Below, one piece after another: positions 35,407 to 44,747 of a stretch of 64,000 nt of DNA. Both the position numbers and the translations under genes were made by a program. This DNA comes from CAVWZH01 sp963765285 (GTDB taxonomy: Bacteria; Acidobacteriota; Terriglobia; Terriglobales; Acidobacteriaceae): the NCBI GenBank assembly GCA_963765285.1, contig CAVXVR010000003.1:434001-498000 (forward strand), given 5' to 3'. Each line of letters opens with the position of its first letter. Within the stretch, counting starts at the first letter, position 1. The notes below the pieces were generated by a model that ran no database searches, was not told the DNA's origin, and worked only from the letters and a program-made list of their open reading frames with translations.

Positions 35407-36066
35407 ATGGGTCAGGAAGACGTGCGCTCGATAACCGTCAAGTCGCGGCCTCGAACATTTCAGCCGCAGGCCAGATTCTTTCATCTGTCGCACCTCCGCC
35501 GGATGCGCGGTTGCGAACAAGTAGCTGCGGTTTGTTATCAGGTGCGGCCCCGGGGAGTCGAGTTTCTGCTGGTGCAGACTCGGGGGGGGCGGTGGACTTT
35601 TCCCAAGGGCAACGCCGAACCCGGGTTGACCCACGCTCAGGCGGCTGCGCTTGAGGCTTTTGAAGAGGCGGGAGTGCATGGGCGCATGGAGGAAGTTTCC
35701 TTTGCGCGTTATTTTCGCCGCAAACCGGGCCAGCGGCAGAGTTCGGGAGCGATCGACCTGGCGGTGAACGCCCATCTTTGCGAGGTCTCGCGGCTCGATC
35801 CGCCGCAGGAGCGCGATCGCAATCCCACATGGTTTTCGGCGACCCAGGCAAAACGGCGTTTGCGGGAGGGCAGGAAAGCAGACGACAGCGCCGAGTTCGT
35901 TCGCGTGCTGGACCGCGCCGTGGCGCGCATTCAACGATTGCATAGCCGGACGCAGGCGACGCCCGATGCTCTGCAAAAAGTGCTCTTCATCGACGGGGTG
36001 CGAGGCACGGTGGTGAAAGGGCGAGTTTCGGGCACCGGCGAAAAGAAACGCCGGCTCATGAGCTAG
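35407..36066 (+). CDS. NUDIX hydrolase with a degenerate Nudix box
   Basis: Hydrolase of nucleoside-diphosphate-linked compounds, 219 residues. The box reads GNAEPGLTHAQAAALEAFEEAG. Compared with GX5EX7REUXEEXGU, the first Glu is Leu and the Arg is Leu, while the catalytic Glu and the EE pair remain. Upstream FLLVQTRGGRWTFPKGNAEPG is typical of Nudix strands 1-3. The ATG at 35407 follows a weak ribosome site. The C-terminal 70 residues are basic and may bind nucleic acid or a nucleotide. Its stop overlaps the stop of the amidase gene on the other strand by three bases (convergent ends). The substrate is unknown. Confidence 0.8.
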   Translation: MGQEDVRSITVKSRPRTFQPQARFFHLSHLRRMRGCEQVAAVCYQVRPRGVEFLLVQTRGGRWTFPKGNAEPGLTHAQAAALEAFEEAGVHGRMEEVSFARYFRRKPGQRQSSGAIDLAVNAHLCEVSRLDPPQERDRNPTWFSATQAKRRLREGRKADDSAEFVRVLDRAVARIQRLHSRTQATPDALQKVLFIDGVRGTVVKGRVSGTGEKKRRLMS

Positions 36067-37475
36067 GCCGTCGAATTTCGCCACGGGCCGCAATGACTTT
36101 CTAGTTCCGCTGCAACGGCCAGAACGATTTCCTCTTCCCAGGGACGCGCTACGATTTGCACTCCGATGGGCAATCCTTCAGACGATTTCCCCACAGGAAC
36201 CACGGCCGCAGGCATGCCGAGAAGATTGAACCACGCGGTGTAGCTCCACGCGTCGAGATATTCAACCTTCTTGCCGTCGATATCCCATCTACGCTCACCG
36301 TGGCGGAAGGCGGGCACCGATGCCACGGGACAGAGCAGCACGGGAAAATCTCGCATCTCGGCGAAAATCTTTATGCGCACTTCATCGCGCTGGAGCCAGG
36401 TATCGAGCAGCGACTGGCCGCTGTGCGCCGGCTCGGCCACAACCCAGGAAGAGAATTCTTTCAGGATCGGACTCAGGTCGGCTTCGCGATCCTTGAGCAT
36501 CGGGCCGAGCAGCATTCCGCCTGCGACTCCGAAAAATTTCCACCACAACTGCCTGGCTTGCTCTAATCCTTCGGGGCGAAACGGTTCCACCTGGAATCCG
36601 GCGCGCTGCAAGGCTTCGGCAGCGGCCCGCACTGCTGCCCGTGTTTCTGCCGTGACCGGCGTGCGGCCGTCATCTTCGAAGTAGCCGATGCGCAGGGGCT
36701 TGAGCTTGTCCGGCCGTGGCCAGCAAACGGGAACCGGCGCAGCGGAAGGATCGCCGTCGTCCGGCCCTTGCATTACTTCGAACAACAACTTCAAATCCGC
36801 TACTGTGCGCGCCATCGGCCCGACCACGCCCAGCAGGGCAAAAGGCCCCAGAGAAGCCGGAAAATGACTGGTCGCCGGAATGCGCCCCGGCGTCGGCTTC
36901 AGTCCGCAAATCCCGCAGAAGTGCGCGGGCACGCGAATCGATCCGCCGCCATCACTACCGACGCCGCCAGCCGAACAACCTGATGCAATGGCTGCCGCCT
37001 CGCCACCGCTTGATCCTCCGGCTGTGCGTGAAAGGTCCCAGGGATTGTTGGTGCGGCCGTAGAGAATATTGTCGGTCTCCCAAGCCATCAGCAATTCGGC
37101 GCAGTTGGTCACGCCGAGAATAATTGCCCCCGCGCTGCGAAGGCGGGCGACCAGAGGCGCATCTTCTGAAGCCACCGTTCCGGCGCGCAACTTGGTGCCG
37201 GTTTCCCACGGCAGGCCCGCAACTGCAATCGAACTCTTGACGCTCAGCGGTACGCCGTGCAGCGGGCCCAGGTTCTTGCCCTGCTTCACTGCCGCTTCGG
37301 CCTGCTGCGCTTGCTTTCGGACGCTCTCGGCGTCTACATGCACAAACGCATTCAGCGTTGGCTGCAGTTTTTCAATTCGCGCTAAATGCGCCTCAACCAG
37401 TTCGACTGGCGAGATATGCCCTTCGCGAATCTGTTGCGCCATGGAAACAGCAGGGAGTCTGGTGAGTTCCGACAT
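36063..37475 (-). CDS. Amidase (GatA/amidase signature family)
   Basis: Amidase-signature hydrolase of about 470 residues. The Ser-cisSer-Lys triad is visible: the Lys in GVPLSVKSSIAV, and the two Ser residues in TAGGSSGGEAAAIASG. The family pattern VGSDGGGSIRVPAHFCGICG follows. I use the ATG at 37475 (MSELTRLPAVS), since the frame upstream to 37508 adds a short non-conserved leader. GatB and GatC are not nearby, so a stand-alone amidase acting on small amides is more likely than tRNA-dependent amidotransferase. It converges on the Nudix gene with overlapping stops. Confidence 0.87.
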   Translation of the reverse strand: MSELTRLPAVSMAQQIREGHISPVELVEAHLARIEKLQPTLNAFVHVDAESVRKQAQQAEAAVKQGKNLGPLHGVPLSVKSSIAVAGLPWETGTKLRAGTVASEDAPLVARLRSAGAIILGVTNCAELLMAWETDNILYGRTNNPWDLSRTAGGSSGGEAAAIASGCSAGGVGSDGGGSIRVPAHFCGICGLKPTPGRIPATSHFPASLGPFALLGVVGPMARTVADLKLLFEVMQGPDDGDPSAAPVPVCWPRPDKLKPLRIGYFEDDGRTPVTAETRAAVRAAAEALQRAGFQVEPFRPEGLEQARQLWWKFFGVAGGMLLGPMLKDREADLSPILKEFSSWVVAEPAHSGQSLLDTWLQRDEVRIKIFAEMRDFPVLLCPVASVPAFRHGERRWDIDGKKVEYLDAWSYTAWFNLLGMPAAVVPVGKSSEGLPIGVQIVARPWEEEIVLAVAAELESHCGPWRNSTA

Positions 37476-37589
37476 GTTTGCCAGCCCGGCCTGGTGAATC
37501 GAGGACAAGAATGGGAGTCTAGCACGTGCCTTTCAAACACAATTCGGACCGCTTGTGAATGGTGGAAGTCGGCTTCGGTAGGGCCGCGG

Positions 37590-38327
37590 CTAAAGCAATG
37601 CGGCTTGAGAAAGTTTTTTCTTCTTCGCGCCGGTGGCGACGCGAACAGTGGTCTTCTCCATGCGACCCCGTTTTGCCAGCCAGGTTTTGAGATGCTTCCG
37701 AGACACCGCCGGAAGCTGCGTAAAGAGCACACCGGCGCGGCCGGAATCGTCGGCCCAAATCACTTCTCCTGTGCCTTCAATCAAGTGCGACGTCCCGGGC
37801 AGCACGAAGCGCACCGGCACTTCCTGCACCGGCGGCAAAGGCTCGGGTGCCTGCAACGCTACGCCATCCTGGGTCAGGTCGAGCACCATGGCCGGCAAGG
37901 CTACGATGCCGAGCTGCAGGTAAACCAGCGCTTCCAGTTTCTGCCGCGAGGATTGTCTGCGGTCCGCTTTCATGAAGACCCTGCCGGCGCGCAACGAGCG
38001 AAGAACCTGATCCCCTACCAGCGGTTTGTAGAGCACGAAGTTTGCGCCCGCCTGAAAGGTGGCGCCAATTTCCGTCCGCGCTCCGATCATGGCAAAGATC
38101 ACAGGGCGGCTTTTGGCCGGCGCGAAGCGCGCCAGCTTCGCCACCAGTTCGGCATGGGGCAAGTCAAAATCCAGCACCAGTGCCGAGTATTGCTCCCTAA
38201 CCATCTGGTCGAGGGCTTCCGGCACCGAACTGCACGGGACTTGCTCCATCCGCAGCACTTCCATGGCAGCGGCCAGCACCTGCAGCGACTGCGGCTCCCG
38301 GCACATCACCAGCGCGTTGAACGCCAT
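37590..38327 (-). CDS. Receiver-like domain fused to a PilZ domain
   Basis: Protein of 245 residues. The first 118 resemble a response-regulator receiver (ALVLDFDLP with a candidate Asp, and a LYKPL turn with Lys). The acidic pocket at the N-terminus is poor (ALVMCREPQS), so phosphorylation is doubtful. A PilZ domain follows, with the c-di-GMP motifs RRQSSR (about 123-128) and DLTQDGVAL (DxSxxG-like, Thr for Ser). It probably senses c-di-GMP to regulate motility, adhesion or gene expression. It is divergent from another PilZ gene across a 243-base gap in which I see no clear promoter or riboswitch. Confidence 0.78.
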   Translation of the reverse strand: MAFNALVMCREPQSLQVLAAAMEVLRMEQVPCSSVPEALDQMVREQYSALVLDFDLPHAELVAKLARFAPAKSRPVIFAMIGARTEIGATFQAGANFVLYKPLVGDQVLRSLRAGRVFMKADRRQSSRQKLEALVYLQLGIVALPAMVLDLTQDGVALQAPEPLPPVQEVPVRFVLPGTSHLIEGTGEVIWADDSGRAGVLFTQLPAVSRKHLKTWLAKRGRMEKTTVRVATGAKKKKLSQAALL

Positions 38328-38570
38328 CGCACGCAGCTTACGGCGGCGCGACAGAACCGTAAAGTAACCCCAGTAATCTTTTGCACTTACTTCGACGCGT
38401 CGCTCACCCGAAAGGGGAAAGTCCCAGGATCACCTGGATCGAGCGAGCGCACTCGACACGCACACAGCACGACGGCGAACAAATAACGAACGGCTGGAGG
38501 AAATGCCGAGTTAGTTCGCACTCTTTCGTAATCTGCCATTGCCCGACCTGATAATGGCATAGTTGAAGGC

Positions 38571-38966
38571 ATGTCTCGCCCCTCTAAGTCCTTACGCCGC
38601 GCCCCGCGGGTTAAGCTGGCCGGCACCGTGCTGGCTTTGCTCAAGCTGGAAAGTGGCCGCCAGATTCGCGCCCGGCTTCATCAACTGTCTTTCACCGGAG
38701 GGTTGCTGCATATCGAAACTCCTTTGGATGAAGGCATCAAAGTAGAAGTGATGTTTCGAGTGGGCAAGAGCACTATCCGCAACCGGGCGCTCATGATGTT
38801 CCCTATGTGGGCCACGCAGGGCTATCTGCAGCCGTTTGCGTTCATCGATCTTCAGGATGACGACCGCCAGAAGCTGCAGGAGGACTTGCAGAAGTTTCTC
38901 AACGCCTCTCCCTTGCTTGCTTCTCCCGAACAGGCTCTGGAAGCGGCCGCCGGGTCTGGCGAGTAA
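38571..38966 (+). CDS. Single-domain PilZ protein
   Basis: Small c-di-GMP-binding-type protein of 131 residues. The N-terminal RRAPRVKL matches RxxxR, and QLSFTGGLLHIETP matches the DxSxxG region except that Asp is Gln. Binding is therefore plausible but not certain. A helical C-terminus (DDDRQKLQEDLQKFLN) ends in an Ala/Ser tail. The gene is divergently paired with the receiver-PilZ gene at 37590-38327, which suggests that both report the same second messenger. Confidence 0.76.
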   Translation: MSRPSKSLRRAPRVKLAGTVLALLKLESGRQIRARLHQLSFTGGLLHIETPLDEGIKVEVMFRVGKSTIRNRALMMFPMWATQGYLQPFAFIDLQDDDRQKLQEDLQKFLNASPLLASPEQALEAAAGSGE

Positions 38967-39074
38967 TCGCCGATCAGCATTGATTCTTGGCTAGAATGTA
39001 AACCTATAGATGGTTCTGACCGATTCTGGCTTTGCCCAGATACCGGCTCGCCATCAATTTCCCCGGAGGTTCAC

Positions 39075-39452
39075 ATGCCCCCGCAGCATTCTCCCCGATT
39101 TTTGCAAATTGTCGAGGACACTAAACGGCGCGTTCATGAAGTCAGCATCGACGAAGTGAAAACCAAACTTGATCGCGGCGAGGACTTTCTTCTGGTGGAT
39201 GTCCGCGAGGAAAGCGAATTCGCCAAAGACCATTTGCCGGGAGCGATCCACCTGGGCAAAGGCGTGATTGAGCGCGACATCGAAGTGCGTGCGCCCGACG
39301 TGAACACGCCCATGGTTCTCTATTGCGGAGGAGGATACCGCTCCGCGCTGGCGGCCGACAACCTGCAAAAGATGGGATACACCAACGTCCTCTCCATGGA
39401 CGGAGGAATCCGTGGCTGGCGCGAGAAAGGGCTTCCCTTAACCCGAAGCTAA
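39075..39452 (+). CDS. Rhodanese-like sulfurtransferase
   Basis: Single rhodanese domain of 125 residues. The catalytic loop reads VLYCGGGYRSALAA, with the persulfide-forming Cys and the family Arg. The upstream FLLVDVREESEFAKDHLPGA segment is also typical. Translation starts at the ATG at 39075 after GGAGG with good spacing. Such stand-alone domains carry sulfane sulfur for thiosulfate/cyanide detoxification or cofactor sulfuration. The neighbours (PilZ, GAF-like) give no pathway clue. Confidence 0.88.
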   Translation: MPPQHSPRFLQIVEDTKRRVHEVSIDEVKTKLDRGEDFLLVDVREESEFAKDHLPGAIHLGKGVIERDIEVRAPDVNTPMVLYCGGGYRSALAADNLQKMGYTNVLSMDGGIRGWREKGLPLTRS

Positions 39453-39594
39453 CGACCTTGCCGCTGGCTGAGCGACCGCGCGCCGCAGCCATGATTACCT
39501 TTATTTGCCCAAAGTACCTCGGTAACTTGATGAAGGTGACGAAGCACGTCACGATGAGAATGCATCGCACTCTTGTCTTGATGCGCCAAGTGAG

Positions 39595-40143
39595 ATGACT
39601 AAGGACAAAAACAACCCGGGTGTGTCGGCCACTGCCGCCGCCCCAGCCCGTGAGCCTGCCGCCTCGGACACCACACCCGAGCAGACCGGCGCAGAACTGG
39701 CCGCCCAGTTTAAGGTACGGCCCAGCGAGGTTGCGATTCTCCAGTTAGAGAGCAATCTGCTCAGGTTTCTATATCCCGAGGAGCTGAAGACCGCAGGGTC
39801 CATTCCTCTTTCCAGCTCCACGGCAGTCGCAGCCCACACCGCCCAAACCAAAAAGGTGGAGTTGTTCAACAATTTTACGAAAGTGAAGCACGTCAGCATT
39901 TTCGAGACGATCAAGCTGGGCAGCGTGGAGAGCGACGAGGAACCACCGCCTCCGGTCATACAAAAACTCATGTCCGGCCCCGTGCTCGACGAAAAGGGCC
40001 GGGTCCTGGGTGTAATCCAGGTTTGCCGGAAAGCCTACGACCTGCGCTCTGCCGGCCCTGACTTCACTCTGGATGATCTGCAGCAGCTCGAGGTCAAGGC
40101 CAAAGCCATCGCCAAAACAAACCTGTTACGCAAGAAGTCCTAA
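39595..40143 (+). CDS. GAF-like domain protein
   Basis: Protein of 182 residues. The first 35 are Ala/Pro-rich and probably unstructured. The rest resembles a GAF domain: ATPVSSSTAVAAHTA-like PLSSSTAVAAHTAQTK, then a segment ending GPVLDEKGRVLGVIQVCRKAYD, with the LGVIQV strand typical of GAF, and a final helix. There is no output domain, so it may bind a small ligand or partner and act in signalling. The ligand is unknown. The 142 bases between the rhodanese gene and this one hold nothing obvious. It converges with the pseudouridine synthase gene. Confidence 0.65.
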   Translation: MTKDKNNPGVSATAAAPAREPAASDTTPEQTGAELAAQFKVRPSEVAILQLESNLLRFLYPEELKTAGSIPLSSSTAVAAHTAQTKKVELFNNFTKVKHVSIFETIKLGSVESDEEPPPPVIQKLMSGPVLDEKGRVLGVIQVCRKAYDLRSAGPDFTLDDLQQLEVKAKAIAKTNLLRKKS

Positions 40144-40169
40144 GCCCGCCAAACGTCCTCTTCCGGTCG

Positions 40170-40913
40170 TCAACTCAAGCCCATCGCGTTATCCAGCTCT
40201 GCTTTCTCTTCGGCGGTCAGTGCTCGGGCGCTCCCCTTCGCAAGTTGACCCAACGCAAGCGGCCCGATGGAAACCCGGACCAACCTCAAGACTTCCACTT
40301 CGAGTTCCTCGAGCACGCGACGGATCTGGCGGTTCTTGCCTTCATCCAAAATTATTTCCAGCCAGCAGTTGCGTTCACCGGACCGCAGAATTCGGGCAGA
40401 CTTGACCCGCAGCAAGTCTCCATCTTTTGTCCGAAAACCTTTTATGATCGCTTTGAGCAGCGTTTCGTCGGCAACGGTTCCGATCTGCACGTGGTAGATC
40501 TTGTCCAGGTGCGTCTCAGGCGCAAGCACGCGGGCAGCCCATTCCGTATCGTTGGTCAGCAGGAGAAGTCCTTCACTCGCTTTGTCCAGCCGCCCAACTG
40601 GCCCAACCCATGATTCCTGTCCGGGCAAGAGGTCGTAAACGGTCTGCCGCCCTTTTTCGTCCGACGCCGTGGTGACAACTCCACGAGGTTTGTTCATCAT
40701 GAGATAGAGCTTCTCCGCGGTTCGCAGCAGTTTTCCGTCGACTTCGATCCGGTCTTGTTCAAGATCGACCGGACTCTCAGGGTCGCGGCGGGCGGTGCCG
40801 TTCAACCGCACTCGCCCAGCGCGAACCAGCTCAACCCCCTGAGATCGCGAGCAATGCCCGAGTTTCGAAAGCGCACGCGCCAGTCCGATTTTTCTGGATC
40901 CTTGGATTCCCAC
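40170..40913 (-). CDS. rRNA pseudouridine synthase (RsuA/RluB family)
   Basis: Converts a specific uridine of rRNA to pseudouridine. The 247-residue protein has an N-terminal S4 RNA-binding domain (RALSKLGHCSRSQGVELVRA onward) and a catalytic domain with GRLDKASEGLLLLTND, whose Asp is the nucleophile. The LYLMMNKPRGVVTT segment and the C-terminal DEGKNRQIRRVLEELEVEVL helix region match the RluB/RsuA/RluE group. Whether it modifies 23S (RluB) or 16S (RsuA) rRNA cannot be told. It is divergent from amtB. Confidence 0.9.
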   Translation of the reverse strand: MGIQGSRKIGLARALSKLGHCSRSQGVELVRAGRVRLNGTARRDPESPVDLEQDRIEVDGKLLRTAEKLYLMMNKPRGVVTTASDEKGRQTVYDLLPGQESWVGPVGRLDKASEGLLLLTNDTEWAARVLAPETHLDKIYHVQIGTVADETLLKAIIKGFRTKDGDLLRVKSARILRSGERNCWLEIILDEGKNRQIRRVLEELEVEVLRLVRVSIGPLALGQLAKGSARALTAEEKAELDNAMGLS

Positions 40914-41095
40914 GACCGGCCTATGCTAACCGATGCCTCAGTGGCGAGGCGAAGCCGGTGGAGCACTATCTATCCTCTATTTACATAACAATTCCTGATC
41001 CATCCGATAAATAGTTTTGATTTCCGTCTTGCGGGAAGCAGCACGTAGAGTGAGGCTTCGGATTTTCACCACGGACGGAGCGAGGCACAATCACC

Positions 41096-42496
41096 ATGCG
41101 AAGGTTTGCGGCCAGCGGGTTGCTGCTCTTGCTTTTACTTCTTGTGCCTTCAGCGGTATTTGCGCAGGCCGGAGATACATCGGCCCGCCTCGCGCAGCTC
41201 GAGCAGCGGGTCTCAGATGCTCAGAGTTCCGCGGACAATGCCTGGATGCTGACCAGTTCCGCCCTCGTCCTGATGATGACCGGCCCAGGCCTGGCCCTTT
41301 TCTATGGCGGCCTGGTACGCAAGAAGAACGTACTCGGCACCATGATGCAGAGCTTCGCACTCATGGCCTTGATCACGGTTCTCTGGGCGCTCTTCGGATA
41401 CAGCCTGTGTTTTGGCGCCGGAAACAGCTTCATCGGCGGGTTGCATCATCTGTTTCTACACGGCGTCGGCTTGCGGCCCGATCCCGATTATTCGGCCACC
41501 ATCCCGCTCCAGACTTTCATGGTGTACCAGTTGATGTTCGCCATTATCACTCCGGCTCTGATTTCGGGAGCGTTCGCCGAGCGTATGAAGTTCAGCGCCA
41601 TGGTTCTGTTCATGGTGCTGTGGTCGATCCTGGTCTACTCGCCGATGGCGCACATGGTGTGGGGAAAAGGCGGTCTGCTGAACGCGTCTCTGGGCGGGAA
41701 ATTTCCTACGCTCGATTTTGCCGGTGGGACCGTGGTTCACGTAACCTCCGGAGTCTCGGCATTGGTCTGCGCTCTTTACTTGGGAAAGCGGCTGCGTTAT
41801 CCGCACGAAGCCATGCCTCCGCATAGCGTGGTGCTGAGTTTTATTGGCGCCTGCCTGCTGTGGGTGGGTTGGTTCGGATTCAACGCCGGCAGCGCTCTGG
41901 GCTCGGGTACGCTGGCCACCAGCGCGTTCGTCGCAACCCACTTCGGCGCGGCCGCCGCGGCCGTGGGCTGGGCCGGCGCGGAGTGGCTGCGCAACGGCAA
42001 ACCCAGCGTTCTGGGAGGAATTTCGGGCGCAGTCGCGGGACTGGTTGCGATTACTCCCGCGGCCGGCTTCGTCAAACCTATGCCTGCACTGGTGATCGGG
42101 CTGATCGCCGGTGTCTTCTGCTACTTCATGGTCGCCGTGGTGAAGGCCCGCTTCGGATACGACGACTCGCTCGACGCTTTCGGGGTTCACGGCGCAGGCG
42201 GAACTCTGGGCGCGATCCTGACTGGCGTATTCGCCGTCAGCGCCATCAATCCGATCTTCAAAGACGCTCAGGGCAATCCCCTGCCCTCGGGTCTGATCGA
42301 AGGCAATGCGCACCAATTGGTGAATCAGGCCGTCGCGGTGTTGATCGCCTGGTCGCTGGGCATCGTGGGCACGCTCATCATCCTGAAGGTGGTCGATGTC
42401 ACAGTGGGACTGCGCGTCACTGAAGATCAGGAAATCGAGGGTCTCGACCTCTCACAACACGGCGAAGAAGGATATTATTGGGAGGTTTCCACCTAG
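41096..42496 (+). CDS. amtB: Ammonium transporter
   Basis: Ammonium channel of 466 residues with a cleavable signal peptide (MRRFAASGLLLLLLLLVPSA) and 11 expected helices. Landmarks are LDFAGGTVVHVTSG, with the structural Asp and the first pore His, and DAFGVHGAGGTLGAIL with the second pore His. FYGGLVRKKNVL near the N-terminus is typical. The PII gene follows on the same strand, the usual amtB-glnK pairing, so the channel is probably closed by PII when nitrogen is plentiful. A coiled segment (ARLAQLEQRVSDAQSSADNA) sits between the signal peptide and helix 1. I see no clear sigma-54 site upstream. Confidence 0.93.
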   Translation: MRRFAASGLLLLLLLLVPSAVFAQAGDTSARLAQLEQRVSDAQSSADNAWMLTSSALVLMMTGPGLALFYGGLVRKKNVLGTMMQSFALMALITVLWALFGYSLCFGAGNSFIGGLHHLFLHGVGLRPDPDYSATIPLQTFMVYQLMFAIITPALISGAFAERMKFSAMVLFMVLWSILVYSPMAHMVWGKGGLLNASLGGKFPTLDFAGGTVVHVTSGVSALVCALYLGKRLRYPHEAMPPHSVVLSFIGACLLWVGWFGFNAGSALGSGTLATSAFVATHFGAAAAAVGWAGAEWLRNGKPSVLGGISGAVAGLVAITPAAGFVKPMPALVIGLIAGVFCYFMVAVVKARFGYDDSLDAFGVHGAGGTLGAILTGVFAVSAINPIFKDAQGNPLPSGLIEGNAHQLVNQAVAVLIAWSLGIVGTLIILKVVDVTVGLRVTEDQEIEGLDLSQHGEEGYYWEVST

Positions 42497-42565
42497 ACGA
42501 CGGCCTCGCTGCACCGTTTCACCACGGCGAAGAAGGATCGCGAGGAAGGATCGAAGCAGACCACT

Positions 42566-42904
42566 ATGATCAAAGTTGAAGCCATAATCCAAACCTCCAA
42601 GCTGGAACCGGTGAAGGAAGCTCTCCACGAAATTGGCGTCGAAGGCATGACCGTGCTTGAAGCCCGCGGCCACGGCCGCCAGAAGGGCCACACCGAAGTC
42701 TACCGCGGCCGCGAATACACTGTGGATTTGTTGCCCAAGATCAAACTCGAATTGGTGCTGGCGGATGACATGGTGGAAAGAGTGGTACAGGCCATCGTCA
42801 GCACCGCCCGCACCGGCAAGATCGGCGACGGCAAGATTTTCCTCTCAAAAGTCGACGAAGCCATTCGCATCCGCAACGACGACCGGGGCGAAGGGGCGTT
42901 GTAG
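42566..42904 (+). CDS. glnB: PII nitrogen regulatory protein
   Basis: Trimeric nitrogen/energy sensor of 112 residues. It has the T-loop GRQKGHTEVYRGREYTVDLL, with the Tyr at the uridylylation position (RGREY), and the B-loop near TARTGKIGDGKIF, with ATP-binding residues. It lies 69 nt after amtB and so is probably the GlnK-like partner that blocks the channel; the name glnB is the generic family symbol. The leader contains TTTCACCACGGCGAAG, similar to the CACCACGG repeat near other starts in this window. Confidence 0.93.
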   Translation: MIKVEAIIQTSKLEPVKEALHEIGVEGMTVLEARGHGRQKGHTEVYRGREYTVDLLPKIKLELVLADDMVERVVQAIVSTARTGKIGDGKIFLSKVDEAIRIRNDDRGEGAL

Positions 42905-42918
42905 CTTGCTTTGAAAGG

Positions 42919-42935
42919 CACGACTTTCAGTCGTG
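42919..42935. repeat. Small hairpin after glnB
   Basis: CACGACT / AGTCGTG around TTC, a perfect 7-bp stem. There is no T-run, so it is either a weak terminator or a member of the dispersed palindromes. Confidence 0.45.
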
Positions 42936-42989
42936 ACGCGAGCGTTACGGAATTTGCGTTCGCGCCGATCAGGCGCAACCATCCAAGGA

Positions 42990-44747
42990 CTAATGCCGGT
43001 ACGCCGACCACATATCATCGATAAATGAATACTGCGGAAATTCCCCTTGCAGCCAAAAACGCGTTTGCCCCTGCCGCTCCCAATCGGCGCTGTAGTCAAA
43101 TCCGGATTGCGCCTTGATCTGCGCCACAGCCTGCGAATCGTCCTCTGTCATCCAGCGATCCACGTAATCGAAAAATGCGGGATGGTTCCAAGTGGCCTCT
43201 GCGCCGAGAAGATGAATCGCCAGTGCCTCACCCACCCAGGAAACTGAAGTGCAGCAGCGCCGGTACGCTTCGCCAAGCTGCTCAGTGGGGTTGATGAGCG
43301 GCCAGTTCGCCGGCTGCAGTTGCTCATACGGGCCGTACAGCCCTGCGCTGACCGGCGTTCCATTGTCATCGACGCCGTAGTGTCCGCCGTAGATCACGGT
43401 CGCGCCCTGCCAGGCCTGCGTAAAATTGCCCGGAATCTGGTTGACGTAAACCGTCTGCATATCTTCGCCAAACTGGTTGGGATGCGCCGTCGACACGTTT
43501 TTCATGGCATCGTTGTTCAGCAGAATTCCAGCAAACACGATGGGAAGTTTCCGCCCGCTGCGATGTCCACCGAACGCCGGCCAGCCATAACCCGCCTGCA
43601 CACAGCCGTAAAGATCGATGCCGTACTGCACAAAATAATTCGTGAGATTGATTTTCTGATCGGCGGGGAAATTCAGCATCAGCAGAAGCGCAGCATAAGA
43701 ATCCGCAAACGCCACGTGCTGGCCGTAACTGGGCATGTATTGCGCCGGAGCGTCAAAAAGAAATGCATTCGTATCGATCCAAGGTCTGCGGTAGTAGGTT
43801 TCAAACTGCGCCAGCGTCGGCGTATTTGAGGGATTTGGTGGCGCCAGAGAAAGCAGCAGATTCCGCTGTAGCGTGTCAGCGTGATAAATCGTCTGGCTCC
43901 GGTCGCAATAGGATGGCCGGAATGCATCGGCGGAAGGCGCTGCCGAAAGAACCGTGAGCACGGAAACCGTCGCCACCGGGCTGGCGCTCATGTCCGAAGC
44001 GCGCATGACTTCGGGCAAAGAATGAATCTGGGCCACGCTGATGGATGAAACCAGCGAATCTCCCGCCTTCAGACTGATCGGCGGATAGGATCGGAGCGTT
44101 GCGTCGAACCACCAAGACTCGTCGGTCCCGTCGTTCAAGCGCGAATCGAATCCGCTCTTGCCGTTCGCAGTAGGCAGGTTTACGACCGATCCGTTCAGAT
44201 ACGGCGAAGAAGTAGTTGGAGGAGGGCTGATCGAAGTAACAGTGACTGGCCCCACAACGTAGTAGTCCCCGTTGACAAACTGTCCCACCGGCACAGGCTG
44301 GCTGAAACTCCAGGTAATGCCGTCCTTCGTGATCGACGACGCGGTGCCCGCTGGCGGAGGCGGCCCGTTGACCGTGACCGATGCCAGGGCTGATTTGGAA
44401 CCATCAGCCATGCTGGTCGCCGTTACGCTGAAGCTGCCGCCCGCGCTGCCCGCAGTGTAGAGTCCCGTCGTGGAGATCAGACCGCCGGAGGCCGACCAAA
44501 GGACTGCGGTGTTCGATGTTCCAGAAACTGTCGCGGAAAATTGCTTTGTGTCCCCGGCAGCAACTGTCGCTGATGTGGGATTGATTTTGACCGCCACATT
44601 GCCGGTCGCAGGAGTTGGTGTCGTGGGGGAAGCGGAAGTGCCTGCACAACCTGCGAGACTCAGCGCCGCAAGCAGCAGGAAGGGACAGGCAAACCTCCCA
44701 AACCGCGTTCGCAGGTTTTGCGGAATACTCATAAGCCGGTTCTTCAA
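42990..44747 (-). CDS. Lipoprotein with bacterial Ig-like domain and unassigned catalytic-like region
   Basis: Exported lipoprotein of 585 residues. The signal ends in the lipobox LAGC (Cys about 34). A Thr/Pro linker and a Big-2-type immunoglobulin fold follow (VAVKINPTSATVAAGDTKQF, then VLWSASGGLIS). The remaining 420 residues are rich in Trp, Tyr and Asp (YYRRPWIDTNAF, GYGWPAFGGHRSGRK, CCTSVSWVGEALAIHLL) and look like an alpha-helical carbohydrate-active domain, but I cannot name the family. It ends convergently with glnB and faces away from the kdp genes across a 264-base gap that includes a repeat. Confidence 0.7.
   Translation of the reverse strand: MKNRLMSIPQNLRTRFGRFACPFLLLAALSLAGCAGTSASPTTPTPATGNVAVKINPTSATVAAGDTKQFSATVSGTSNTAVLWSASGGLISTTGLYTAGSAGGSFSVTATSMADGSKSALASVTVNGPPPPAGTASSITKDGITWSFSQPVPVGQFVNGDYYVVGPVTVTSISPPPTTSSPYLNGSVVNLPTANGKSGFDSRLNDGTDESWWFDATLRSYPPISLKAGDSLVSSISVAQIHSLPEVMRASDMSASPVATVSVLTVLSAAPSADAFRPSYCDRSQTIYHADTLQRNLLLSLAPPNPSNTPTLAQFETYYRRPWIDTNAFLFDAPAQYMPSYGQHVAFADSYAALLLMLNFPADQKINLTNYFVQYGIDLYGCVQAGYGWPAFGGHRSGRKLPIVFAGILLNNDAMKNVSTAHPNQFGEDMQTVYVNQIPGNFTQAWQGATVIYGGHYGVDDNGTPVSAGLYGPYEQLQPANWPLINPTEQLGEAYRRCCTSVSWVGEALAIHLLGAEATWNHPAFFDYVDRWMTEDDSQAVAQIKAQSGFDYSADWERQGQTRFWLQGEFPQYSFIDDMWSAYRH

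Noticed and set aside
38328..38570. c-di-GMP riboswitch between the two PilZ genes
   Set aside because: I could not find the conserved GEMM stems or tetraloop on either strand.
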